From assembly GCA_003170275.1 (NCBI GenBank), contig PNAM01000096.1, positions 1 through 64,000 on the forward strand: 64,000 bases of DNA, written 5' to 3'. Below are positions 8,292 to 15,883 of this stretch, piece after piece. The notes under the pieces were generated by a model. The model was not told the origin of the DNA. It saw only the letters and a program-made list of their open reading frames with translations, and did no database searches. The stretch comes from Myxococcales bacterium (GTDB lineage: Bacteria > Myxococcota_A > Polyangia > Palsa-1104). A program made the position numbers and the translations under genes. Each line of letters begins with the position of its first letter. Within the stretch, counting starts at the first letter, position 1.

Positions 8292-9310
8292 GTGACCACG
8301 CCCACGCCCACGCGCTCGCAGCTCGGCGGATCGCTGCTCGGCCAGTGCCTGGGCGATGCGCTCGGCTTCGTCGTCGAGGGCTACCCGCCCGAGATCTGCC
8401 GCGGCTACGTCGACGGCGTGCTGCGCGCCGGTCAGGCGGGAGCGCACGGCCGCGGCGCGTTCGCGTTCGGCCAGTACACCGACGATTCGCAGCTTGCGCG
8501 CGAGCTGCTGCAGAGCTTCGTCGCGTGCCGCGCGTTCGATCCCGCCGACTACGCCGCGCGCATCGCCGCGATCTTCGTCGAGGAGCGCATCGTCGGACGG
8601 GGCCGCGCCACCGAAGAAGCCGCGCGCCGCCTGGCTGCGGGCGTTCCCTGGCAACAGGCCGGCGCGCCGCCCCCGTCGGCAGGCAACGGCTCGGCGATGC
8701 GCGCCGGCCCGGTCGGCCTCTTGTTCAGCGGCGATCCGGCGGCGCTGGTGCGCGTGGCGTGCGATCAGGGCCGCATCACGCACCAGGACGCGCGCTGCTC
8801 GGCCGGCGCGGTGGCGATCGCCGGCGCGGTCGCCTTTGCCCTCGAACGCGGCGCGATCGACGTGCCCGCGTTCTGCGCGCGGCTGGCTGCGCTGGTGGCC
8901 CCGGTCGACCCGTCGGTGGCGGCGGCGATCGCGCGCCTGCCGGAGTGGGTCGCGCAATCCCCCGAGGACGCCGCCGGCCCGATCGCCGCGCTCGGCCGCG
9001 CCGCCGTCAGCGACGGCTGGCAGGGCATCTCGCCGTTCGTCACCCCGAGCGTCACCTGGAGCCTGTACGCCTTTCTGCGCACCCCGGACGACTATTGGGA
9101 ACCATCTGCACCGCGATCGCCGTCGGTGGCGACGTCGACACCACCGCCGCCATGGCCGGCGCGATCTCCGGCGCCCGCGCCGGCCTCGACGCCCTCCCAG
9201 GCGCGCTCCTCGATCGGCTGGGCGATCAAGGCACCTGGATGCGCTCCGATCTGATCGCCCTCACCGACGCCGCCTGGCGTCTGCTTAGCTGCGCAGGGCG
9301 AGGAGGGTGA
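8292..9310 (+). pseudogene. ADP-ribosylglycohydrolase family gene with a one-base frameshift
   Basis: The first frame (from GTG 8292) encodes ~267 residues of an ADP-ribosylglycohydrolase, an enzyme that removes ADP-ribose from proteins or other targets using two metal ions. It shows GQYTDDSQLA and GNGSAMR. After TATTGGGAA (9093-9101) the frame becomes unnatural Pro/Ser-rich sequence. The missing C-terminal motif, GGDVDTTAAMAGAISGA, continues in the frame starting at 9101 and stops at 9310. One extra A (GGGAAACC instead of GGGAACC near 9100) would restore a ~340-residue protein ending in the normal motif. No other damage is seen, so this is either a sequencing error or a very recent mutation. 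The tail overlaps the convergent gene by 26 bp. Confidence 0.85.
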
Positions 9311-10250
9311 CGGTTTCGTCGACGAGCTCGCCCCAGCGGCGCTTGTAGTCGACCTCGGCGCCGAGATCGTAGACGCGCACGCCTTCGGCGACCAGCGCTT
9401 CGATCTGGGTGAGCTGGCACAGGTTGCCGAGCGAGCAGTCTTCGTAGCCCTCGGCGAAGCTGAACTGCAGCCCGCGGTAGGTGTCGCCGAGCACGCCGCC
9501 GAGGATGTACGCGACGTCGAGGCCGTCGTGCTGCGCGAACCACAGCCGCAGCGCGCCGCGGCGGGCGAGCCGGCGCAGCATGAGCCGGTAGAAGCCGAGC
9601 ATCTCCGAGTGCGTGATGCCCACCCCTTCGACGCTCTTCCAGCTGCGCGCCTCGACGGCGAGCAGGCGATCGTAGGCGGCGTCGGCCTCGGCGGGCGCGA
9701 CCACGCAGCACGCGAAGGTGATGCCGCGTTCGGCGGCGCGACGACGCGCGCGTTTGAGCGAGAGGCGGAAGTTGGCGCTGCGTCGCGACAGAAAGCCGTC
9801 GACGCCGCCGCTCAGCGACGCGCAATAGCGGATACAGGTGGGCCCGAGCCCGAGGTGGAAGTGCGCCGACAGCGCGCGCGCCAACGCGATCAGGCGCGGC
9901 GAGCCGGCCTTGAGCCCGCACAGCACCAGCGCGTCGGGCCGCGCGCGCCGGCACTCGTCGGCCAGCTCGCCGGCCAGCCCGACCACGTCCTCGCCCACCA
10001 CCGGGCACGCCAGGCCCCACATCGCCTCGAGCGGCTCGAGCACGTGTCCCGGCTGCAGCGCGCGCATCAGCGCCACGTACCCGTGCTCGCCGCGCCGCAC
10101 CCACGGCGTGCGCGCGGCCATCAGCGCCTGCGCCGCCGGCATGGTCCAATCGCTCGACGAGCAGAACGCGTCGAGGTCGCGGCTCGCCAGCACGTGCGCA
10201 TCGAAGCGCTCCGCCTGGCGGTCGAGCTCTTCGAGCGTCAGCACCTCCAT
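9285..10250 (-). CDS. GNAT-superfamily (BioF2-like) acyltransferase
   Basis: About 321 residues from ATG 10250; an in-frame ATG at 10271 is an alternative, and neither has a convincing ribosome site. The C-terminal half has features of the FemX/BioF2-like acetyltransferase fold: a basic segment RRSANFRLSLKRARRRA, then VEARSWKSVEGVGI, FYRLMLRRLARRGALRLWF, and the strand-loop-helix GDTYRGLQFSFAEGY with DLGAEVDYKRRWGE near the end. Proteins of this type transfer acyl groups in envelope or polysaccharide biosynthesis. The acceptor is not predictable. It is divergent from the PhyH-type oxygenase gene with a 30-bp gap. Confidence 0.65.
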   Translation of the reverse strand: MEVLTLEELDRQAERFDAHVLASRDLDAFCSSSDWTMPAAQALMAARTPWVRRGEHGYVALMRALQPGHVLEPLEAMWGLACPVVGEDVVGLAGELADECRRARPDALVLCGLKAGSPRLIALARALSAHFHLGLGPTCIRYCASLSGGVDGFLSRRSANFRLSLKRARRRAAERGITFACCVVAPAEADAAYDRLLAVEARSWKSVEGVGITHSEMLGFYRLMLRRLARRGALRLWFAQHDGLDVAYILGGVLGDTYRGLQFSFAEGYEDCSLGNLCQLTQIEALVAEGVRVYDLGAEVDYKRRWGELVDETVTLLALRS

Positions 10251-10280
10251 GGGCCAACCATAGGCTACCATTACCCTCGC

Positions 10281-11063
10281 ATGCTCGCCGCCGCCGCCGC
10301 CCAGCTCGACCTCGAGCCGCTGCTCGCCACCTTTCAGCGCGAGGGCTGGGTGCGGCTGGGGCGCATGCTCACCGACGAGGGACTGGACGCGCTGCGCACG
10401 CGCGCCGACGAGATCATGACAGCGCAGGTGCGCTACCCGGAGATGTTCTTCCAGCGCGACGCGGAGAGCGGCCGCTACGATGACCTCGAGTTCGGCAAGG
10501 GCTGGCAGGGTCCGTCGCTCGCCTACCGCAAGATCGAAAAGCTCGAGCTCGACCCGCGCTTCTTTCAGTGGCTGTCGAACCCGCTGTTCGGGCGCGTGGC
10601 GCGCACCATGATCGCCGACGAGGTGGCGCTCTATCGTGCGGTGCTGTTCACCAAGAGCGCGGCCGGCGGCACCGCGCTGCCGTGGCACCAGGACGGCGGT
10701 ATCTTCTGGGGCGTCGATCGCGATCCCACGCTGCAGATCTGGACCGCGCTCGACGATTGCCCCGTTGAGGCCGGCTGCCTCGAGGTGCTGCCGCGCAGCC
10801 ACCTCGGCGGGCTGGCGACGCCGCAAGGGGGCGTCATTCCCGACGGCGAGCTCGCGCGCGCGCAGGCGGTCGAGCGTGCGCTCGCGTTGCCGGCGGTGGC
10901 GGGCGAGGTGCTGCTGATCCACAACCACGTGTGGCACCGCTCGGGCGTCAACCACACCGGCCGGCCGCGTCGCGCCTTGTCGGTCTGCTTGATGAGCGCA
11001 CAGACCCGTTGCCTGCGGCGCAAGCGCGCGCCACGCCAGTTCCGCACGGTTTTTCCCGGATGA
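10281..11063 (+). CDS. Phytanoyl-CoA dioxygenase (PhyH) family Fe(II)/2-oxoglutarate oxygenase
   Basis: 260 residues from ATG 10281. The iron-binding facial triad is visible: His136 and Asp138 in WHQDGG, and His219 in VWHRSGVN. An Arg-rich stretch GRPRR (227-231) is placed to bind the 2-oxoglutarate carboxylate. A Cys-containing middle DDCPVEAGCLEVLPRSH resembles PhyH proteins, whose DNCPxxNGxLxxxPGSH pattern it echoes. PhyH enzymes hydroxylate small molecules or fatty acyl-CoA, and their substrates vary widely. No ribosome site is obvious. MsrB follows 34 bp later, so a two-gene transcript is likely. Confidence 0.87.
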   Translation: MLAAAAAQLDLEPLLATFQREGWVRLGRMLTDEGLDALRTRADEIMTAQVRYPEMFFQRDAESGRYDDLEFGKGWQGPSLAYRKIEKLELDPRFFQWLSNPLFGRVARTMIADEVALYRAVLFTKSAAGGTALPWHQDGGIFWGVDRDPTLQIWTALDDCPVEAGCLEVLPRSHLGGLATPQGGVIPDGELARAQAVERALALPAVAGEVLLIHNHVWHRSGVNHTGRPRRALSVCLMSAQTRCLRRKRAPRQFRTVFPG

Positions 11064-11097
11064 CGACGCTGGCGAAGCTGCGAAGTTGGAGGTCGAT

Positions 11098-11493
11098 GTG
11101 AACGGCAAGGTGGTCAAGACCGACGACGAATGGCGCAAGCTGCTCAGCTCGTCGCAGTTCCGCGTGATGCGCGAAAAGGGGACCGAGCGGGCGTTCTCGG
11201 GCGCCTACTGGAACGCGCACGAAAAGTCGGTGTACGTGTGCGCGGCCTGCGGGCTCGAGCTGTTCTCCTCGGACACCAAGTTCGAGTCGGGCACCGGCTG
11301 GCCGAGCTTCTCCGCGCCGATCGCCGGCGAGCGCGTCGAGACCGAGAGCGACGCCAGCCTCGGCATCACCCGCTCCGAGGTGCACTGCGCGCGCTGCGGC
11401 GGGCACCTCGGGCACGTCTTCGACGACGGCCCGAAGCCCAGCGGCTTGCGCTACTGCATCAACTCCGTTTCGCTCTATCAGGAAAAGCGCTGA
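11098..11493 (+). CDS. msrB: Peptide-methionine (R)-S-oxide reductase MsrB
   Basis: 131 residues. GGAGG at 11088-11092 lies five bases before GTG 11098 and fixes the start; a TTG at 11086 is less likely. The four zinc ligands are Cys48/Cys51 (CAAC) and Cys97/Cys100 (CARC). The catalytic nucleophile is Cys120 in RYCINS, and GTGWPSF (65-71) is the substrate-pocket motif. MsrB reduces the R epimer of methionine sulfoxide in proteins, using thioredoxin. No signal peptide is seen, so it is cytoplasmic. No second conserved resolving Cys is obvious. The convergent RGG-rich gene ends 6 bp downstream. Confidence 0.95.
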   Translation: MNGKVVKTDDEWRKLLSSSQFRVMREKGTERAFSGAYWNAHEKSVYVCAACGLELFSSDTKFESGTGWPSFSAPIAGERVETESDASLGITRSEVHCARCGGHLGHVFDDGPKPSGLRYCINSVSLYQEKR

Positions 11494-11499
11494 CCGCTG

Positions 11500-12519
11500 C
11501 TACTCGGTAGGCTTGGGGGACTCTGCCGCCGGCTCGTGCGTGACGGGCGCAGGCGGTTGCGTCGCGGGCTCGTGCGTCGCCGGCTGCACCGACGGGGATG
11601 CGGCGTTCTCGGCGCCCGGCGTCGGCGGGCCGGCCTGCACCGGCGTCTGGCCCGGCACCTGCGGACCCTTGCCGCGACCGCGACCGCCGCGACGACGGCG
11701 ACGGGGCTTGGCGGGATCGCCGGCTTCGCCGCCTGGACCTGCGGCCGCGGGATCACCCGGCGCCGCGGCGCGCGCAGGATACGGTCCGTGCGTGCGCGGA
11801 CCCTCCGGCGGACGCGGCGGACGCGGGCCCTGCGGCGGACGCGGGCCCTGCGGACGATCGCCCGCGCCTTCGACCCTCGGGCCGTCTCGACGGGGACCCC
11901 GATCGCCGGGCGCGCCGCCAGGACCGCCGCCGGGGCGACCGCCGCCGGGACGACCGGGCCGATCGCCTGGCTTGCCACCGCGCGGCTTGCCGCGGCCGGG
12001 CTTGCCGCCGGGACCGCCGCGATCACGACGCTCGCCGGGCGGAACCGCCGCGCGCGTGAGCGTCCAGCCCATGCCCACCGGCGGGATGGTGCCGCGCTCC
12101 TCTTTGGGAAGCCCGTCGCGGCCGAGCGGTACGCCGGCGCCGCCCGGCATGCGCGGACCCTTGCCGCTACCGCCGGGACCGCCGCGATCGCGACCGCCCT
12201 TGCCGCCGCGTCGATCGTCACGTGCGGCCGCGCGCATGTCGGGCTGCAGATCGATGACGTAGTTGAACTCGCCGATCTTCTTCGCGCCGGGCGGAGAATG
12301 CTCGGCGGCGAACACGCGCACCAGCCGAACGCGGTCGGTTTTGTCGCCAACCGCCTCCAGCGCTTCGAGCAGGCGGGCGGCGCGATCGCCGGTTACGCCT
12401 ACCTCGGTGCTCAGGCGTTCGCCTAATTGATCAACAGCTATGCCGTCTTGCGTCAATTGGGCGTGAACCTTGGCGGCCTTCTGAATCGTCGTTTGGGAGA
12501 ACTCTGTGATGGTCTTCAT
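11500..12519 (-). CDS. RGG/PGG-rich low-complexity protein with a conserved-looking N-terminal segment
   Basis: 339 residues. The first ~95 residues (starting MKTITEFSQTTIQKAAKV and ending near FNYVIDLQPDM) look folded, helical and moderately charged, with a WP-free strand-like end. The rest is Arg/Gly/Pro-rich with RGG, GGP and RPP repeats, a lone GMGWTLTRAAVPP island near the middle, and a highly basic RRRRRGGRGRGKG run before an acidic/Pro tail. The pattern resembles nucleic-acid-binding RGG proteins. An RNA-binding or nucleoid role is inference. The gene is divergent from a small zinc-ribbon gene across 52 bp containing a TATACT/TATAAC element. The function is unrecognised. Confidence 0.65.
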   Translation of the reverse strand: MKTITEFSQTTIQKAAKVHAQLTQDGIAVDQLGERLSTEVGVTGDRAARLLEALEAVGDKTDRVRLVRVFAAEHSPPGAKKIGEFNYVIDLQPDMRAAARDDRRGGKGGRDRGGPGGSGKGPRMPGGAGVPLGRDGLPKEERGTIPPVGMGWTLTRAAVPPGERRDRGGPGGKPGRGKPRGGKPGDRPGRPGGGRPGGGPGGAPGDRGPRRDGPRVEGAGDRPQGPRPPQGPRPPRPPEGPRTHGPYPARAAAPGDPAAAGPGGEAGDPAKPRRRRRGGRGRGKGPQVPGQTPVQAGPPTPGAENAASPSVQPATHEPATQPPAPVTHEPAAESPKPTE

Positions 12520-12571
12520 GATTTCGCGCGGTTATACTCCTGCAACCGGGACGGGCGCCAGTGCGAATTCA

Positions 12572-12877
12572 ATGGTAAAATCAAGGATGCTCAGAAAGCG
12601 GTCTGCTGCAGCGCCCAGTGCGCGCAGCCCCAAGCCGGCGGAGAAGCCCGGCATGCGAAGCGAGAAGCCGTCATCTTCACCGTCGTCGACGTCTTCGCTT
12701 CGATCCACCGACAAGAAGGTCGTCATGTGCCGGAGCTGCGGAAAACGCCCCGGACAGCCGACGGCCATCTTGGGACAGCTCATGTCGGCGGAGCTTTGCG
12801 AGCGCTGCGCGGCCCTGCGCAAGGAACGCATTCGCACCAATCGCGCGGCAGCGCGCGGCCGTCCGTCTCGCGGGTAA
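12572..12877 (+). CDS. Small zinc-ribbon protein of unknown function
   Basis: About 101 residues if ATG 12572 is the start (ATG 12587 is possible). The N-terminal half is Ser/Pro/Lys-rich and probably disordered. The C-terminal half has paired cysteines CRSCGKRP and CERCAALRK, a short zinc ribbon followed by a basic Arg/Ala tail, which suggests nucleic-acid contact. A TATACT box at 12533-12538 is a plausible -10, about 34 bases upstream. The next gene begins directly after the stop codon (TAA then ATG), so the two are co-transcribed. The family is not recognised. Confidence 0.55.
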   Translation: MVKSRMLRKRSAAAPSARSPKPAEKPGMRSEKPSSSPSSTSSLRSTDKKVVMCRSCGKRPGQPTAILGQLMSAELCERCAALRKERIRTNRAAARGRPSRG

Positions 12878-13273
12878 ATGCATTCGCCGCAGCGGATGTG
12901 GGAGATGATGGCGGGGGCGAGCGCGGAGCTCGCCGGTGAGCTCGGGCTGCCGGGCCCCGAGCTCGAGCCGACGCGCACGCTGGCGGCGGTCGACGCGTGG
13001 GTCGCCAGCGACGGGCCGCTCGACAAGGACGACGCCGCGCGCCTCGGCTTTCTGCTCGCGCGCCTGCTGATCGAAGCGCACGGCGGCGGCATGACGGTGA
13101 TCCGCGCGCCCGGCCATGGGCTCGACGGAGAGTGGGCGATCACCGGCTTTCAGCGCGGGCTGGCGGCCGACTACCACGTGCCGTTCGTGATCTCCGCGGC
13201 GCGCATCGGCATCGATCGTTCGCTCAGCGCGGCGAAGTGGTACGCCGAGTGTTTGCGCGAGGGCTTACAGTAG
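12878..13273 (+). CDS. Small protein of unknown function
   Basis: 131 residues, beginning at the base after the stop of the zinc-ribbon gene; an internal ATG at 12896 is an alternative start. The sequence is mostly helical, with a Gly-rich AHGGGMTVIRAPGHGLDGEWAI segment that could be a beta hairpin, and ends ISAARIGIDRSLSAAKWYAECLREGLQ. There are no cysteines besides one near the C-terminus, no signal peptide and no membrane segment, so it is probably cytoplasmic. The 3' end overlaps the convergent cardiolipin-synthase gene by 9 bp. I do not recognise the family. Confidence 0.6.
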   Translation: MHSPQRMWEMMAGASAELAGELGLPGPELEPTRTLAAVDAWVASDGPLDKDDAARLGFLLARLLIEAHGGGMTVIRAPGHGLDGEWAITGFQRGLAADYHVPFVISAARIGIDRSLSAAKWYAECLREGLQ

Positions 13274-14731
13274 CGGCGAGAGCAGGCGCGCCAGGCCGCA
13301 GCCGAAGCGGGTGGCGAAGGTGCGGGCGTCGACCTCCGCGCGGCTGACCTCGCGGCTCTGCTCGAGGTCGGCGAGGAAGCGGCTCTCCAGACGCGCGGCG
13401 AATGCGCGATCGAACATGATCGCGCCCAGCTCGAAGTTGAGCCGGAACGAGCGCACGTCGACGTTGGCCGAGCCGACCATGCCCCAGCGCCCGTCGACCA
13501 TCATGGTCTTGGCGTGCAGCATCGACGGCTGATACTCGAAGATGCGCACGCCCGCCTCGACCAGCCACGGGTAGTACGAGCGGCCGGCGGGGCCGATCAG
13601 CATCACGTCGGAGCGCGCCGGCAGGAGCAGCCGCACGTCGACGCCGCGCTTGGCCGCGCTGACCAGCGCGAGCAGCGTCGGCTCGTCGGGGATGAAGTAC
13701 GGGCTGGTCACGTAGCAGCGCTCCTGCGCGGCGGCGATGCCCGAGAAGTAGATGAACGCGGCGGCGTTGTACTCCTGATCGGGGCCGCTCGAGACCACCG
13801 CCACCACCGAGGTCGCGCCGGGGATTGGTTGAGGTCGTATCGGCGGCGCGAGCGTCTCGTCGGTGGCGAAGTTCCAGTCCTCGGCGAAGGTCTGCGCGAG
13901 CGCCTCGACGGCCGGGCCGCGCAGCGACAGGTGCGTGTCGCGAAAGTGCGCGCGGCCGCGGCGGCGCGCCCGTCCCGAGTATTCGTCGCCCATGTTCATG
14001 CCGCCGGTGAAGCCGACCTCGCCGTCGACCACGATCAGCTTGCGGTGGTTGCGCAGGTGGAACGCCCAGCGACGGCGCAGCGGGTTGAGCGGCAAGAAGC
14101 CCTCGGCGCGCCCGCCCGCCTTGCGGATCTCGCGCAGCCGACGCGCGTCGAGCCCGATCGATCCCACCGCGTCGTAGAGCAGCCGCACCTCGATGCCCTG
14201 CTTGGCGCGCTCGATCAACAGATCGAGAAAACGCATGCCGGTCTCGTCGCTGCGGATGATGTAGTACTCGGCCCAGATGCTGCGCGTGGCCGAGCGCAGC
14301 GCGGTCTCGATGCGCTGGAACGCGTCCTCGTCGCGCGCGAGCAGGTCGACGTGGTTGCCCTCGGTGGCGACGTTTTCGGTGAGCGCCTCGGAGAGCCGGA
14401 CGATCGAGCACTCGCTCGCGTTGAGCTGCGCCGAGCGCAACGCCGACGGGCGATCGCCGAGCTGGTTGGCGATCGCGCCGCGCACCTCTTCGGCGGCCTG
14501 GCGCTTCTTGCGCGTGGTGCGCTTGATGCTCGGGTTGGCGATCAGGAAATAGAGCGTGGCGCCGAGGATCGGCAGCGCCATGATCGCGAAGATCCAGGCG
14601 AGCGTGGCGGTCACGCCCTTGGTGCGCGTGATGGCGATGACCATGGTCGCCACGCTGAACAGCGGGATCACCAGGTACACCGAGTAATGCAGGTTGCGGA
14701 TGTAGTACAACACCTTGGAGGACGGTATCAC
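13265..14731 (-). CDS. cls: Cardiolipin synthase / phospholipase D-family transferase
   Basis: About 488 residues from GTG 14731; GTG 14713 is a close alternative. Two N-terminal membrane helices (about 15-35 and 42-65) form the PLD-N segment, then a basic patch RTTRKKR. Two complete HKD motifs follow: His229, Lys231, Asp236 in NHRKLIVVD, and His406, Lys408, Asp413 in LHAKTMMVD, each with the downstream GG/GSAN element. This is the layout of bacterial cardiolipin synthases, which join two phosphatidylglycerols. The substrate is not provable here. The start abuts that of the divergent aminotransferase-like gene (14732). Confidence 0.9.
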   Translation of the reverse strand: MIPSSKVLYYIRNLHYSVYLVIPLFSVATMVIAITRTKGVTATLAWIFAIMALPILGATLYFLIANPSIKRTTRKKRQAAEEVRGAIANQLGDRPSALRSAQLNASECSIVRLSEALTENVATEGNHVDLLARDEDAFQRIETALRSATRSIWAEYYIIRSDETGMRFLDLLIERAKQGIEVRLLYDAVGSIGLDARRLREIRKAGGRAEGFLPLNPLRRRWAFHLRNHRKLIVVDGEVGFTGGMNMGDEYSGRARRRGRAHFRDTHLSLRGPAVEALAQTFAEDWNFATDETLAPPIRPQPIPGATSVVAVVSSGPDQEYNAAAFIYFSGIAAAQERCYVTSPYFIPDEPTLLALVSAAKRGVDVRLLLPARSDVMLIGPAGRSYYPWLVEAGVRIFEYQPSMLHAKTMMVDGRWGMVGSANVDVRSFRLNFELGAIMFDRAFAARLESRFLADLEQSREVSRAEVDARTFATRFGCGLARLLSPLL

Positions 14732-15883
14732 TTGACGCTCGATCTGACATGGGTGCGCGCGCAGTTTCCGTCGCTGGCGAGCGAATGGGCGCTGCTCGAT
14801 TCGGCGGGCGGATCGCAGATCCTCGGGCGCGTGATCGAGCGCGTGCGCGAGTTCTACCTGACCTCGAACGTGCAGCTCGGCGGGGCGTACGCGCCGTCGG
14901 TGTTGGCGGGCGAGCGGGTGGCGGCGGCCGGCGTCGGGCTGCAGCAGTTCTTCGGCGCGCGCGAGGCGTGCGAGCTGGTGCAGGGCGCCTCGTCGACGCA
15001 GCTGTTGGCGAACCTGGCGCAGGCCTTCGCGCCCTCGCTGAAGCCGGGCGACGAGATCGTGGTCACCGATTGCGATCACGAGGCGAACATCGGGCCGTGG
15101 CGGCGGCTGGCGTCTCGCGGCGTGGTGGTCAGGGAGTGGCGCGTCGATCACGAGTCGTTCGCGCTGCGCGCCGAAGATCTGGAGCCGCTCCTCGGACCGC
15201 GCACGCGGCTGGTGTGCTTTACGCACGCGTCGAACCTGCTCGGCGTGGTGCATCCCGTCGAGGAATGGACGCGCCTGGTCCACGCGCACGGCGCGCAGGT
15301 GTGCGTCGACGGCGTGGCGTTCGCGCCGCATCGCCCGCTCGCGGTGGCGGCGTGGGACGTCGACTACTACGTGTGCAGCTTGTACAAGGTGTTCGGGCCG
15401 CACCAGGCGGCGCTGTACGGCAAGCGAGAGCGACTCTTGGCGCTCGCCAAGCTGAACCACGAGTTCATCGGCGACGACGAGGTTCCCTACAAGCTGCAGC
15501 CGGGCGGCGTGAGCTACGAGCTCGCGCACGCGCTCGGCGGCATCTTCGAGTACCTGCGCGAGGTGCCGGCGGCCGAGATCCAGGCGCACGAGACGCGGCT
15601 GCTCGAACGCCTGCTCGGCTATCTGCGCGGCAAGCGCGGCGTGCGGCTGATTGGGCGGCCCGAGGTGCCGACGATCAGCTTCACCGTCGACGGCCGGCGC
15701 GCGAGCGAGATCGTCGAGGCGGTGGCGCAGCGCAAGGTGGGGATCAAGCACGGCCACTTCTACGCCAAGCGCCTGTGCGACGCGCTCGGGCTGAGCGACG
15801 GCGTGGTGCGCGCGTCCCTGGTGCATTACAACACGCTCGACGAGGTGGACCGTTTGGCCGCGGCGCTCGAGGAGGCGTTGTAA
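14732..15883 (+). CDS. Class V aminotransferase / cysteine desulfurase-like PLP enzyme
   Basis: 383 residues from TTG 14732; GGAGG at 14717-14721 lies ten bases upstream, supporting this unusual start. The PLP Schiff-base lysine is Lys219 in SLYKVFGPH, with the cofactor aspartate Asp193 in CVDG. SAGGSQI (24-30) and a C-terminal KVGIKHGHFYAK fit the Csd/NifS-like subgroup. No flexible catalytic Cys loop is evident, so it may act on small molecules rather than as a sulfur donor. The stop TAA overlaps the acyl-CoA dehydrogenase ATG by one base, so translation is coupled. Function within the cassette is unknown. Confidence 0.85.
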   Translation: MTLDLTWVRAQFPSLASEWALLDSAGGSQILGRVIERVREFYLTSNVQLGGAYAPSVLAGERVAAAGVGLQQFFGAREACELVQGASSTQLLANLAQAFAPSLKPGDEIVVTDCDHEANIGPWRRLASRGVVVREWRVDHESFALRAEDLEPLLGPRTRLVCFTHASNLLGVVHPVEEWTRLVHAHGAQVCVDGVAFAPHRPLAVAAWDVDYYVCSLYKVFGPHQAALYGKRERLLALAKLNHEFIGDDEVPYKLQPGGVSYELAHALGGIFEYLREVPAAEIQAHETRLLERLLGYLRGKRGVRLIGRPEVPTISFTVDGRRASEIVEAVAQRKVGIKHGHFYAKRLCDALGLSDGVVRASLVHYNTLDEVDRLAAALEEAL

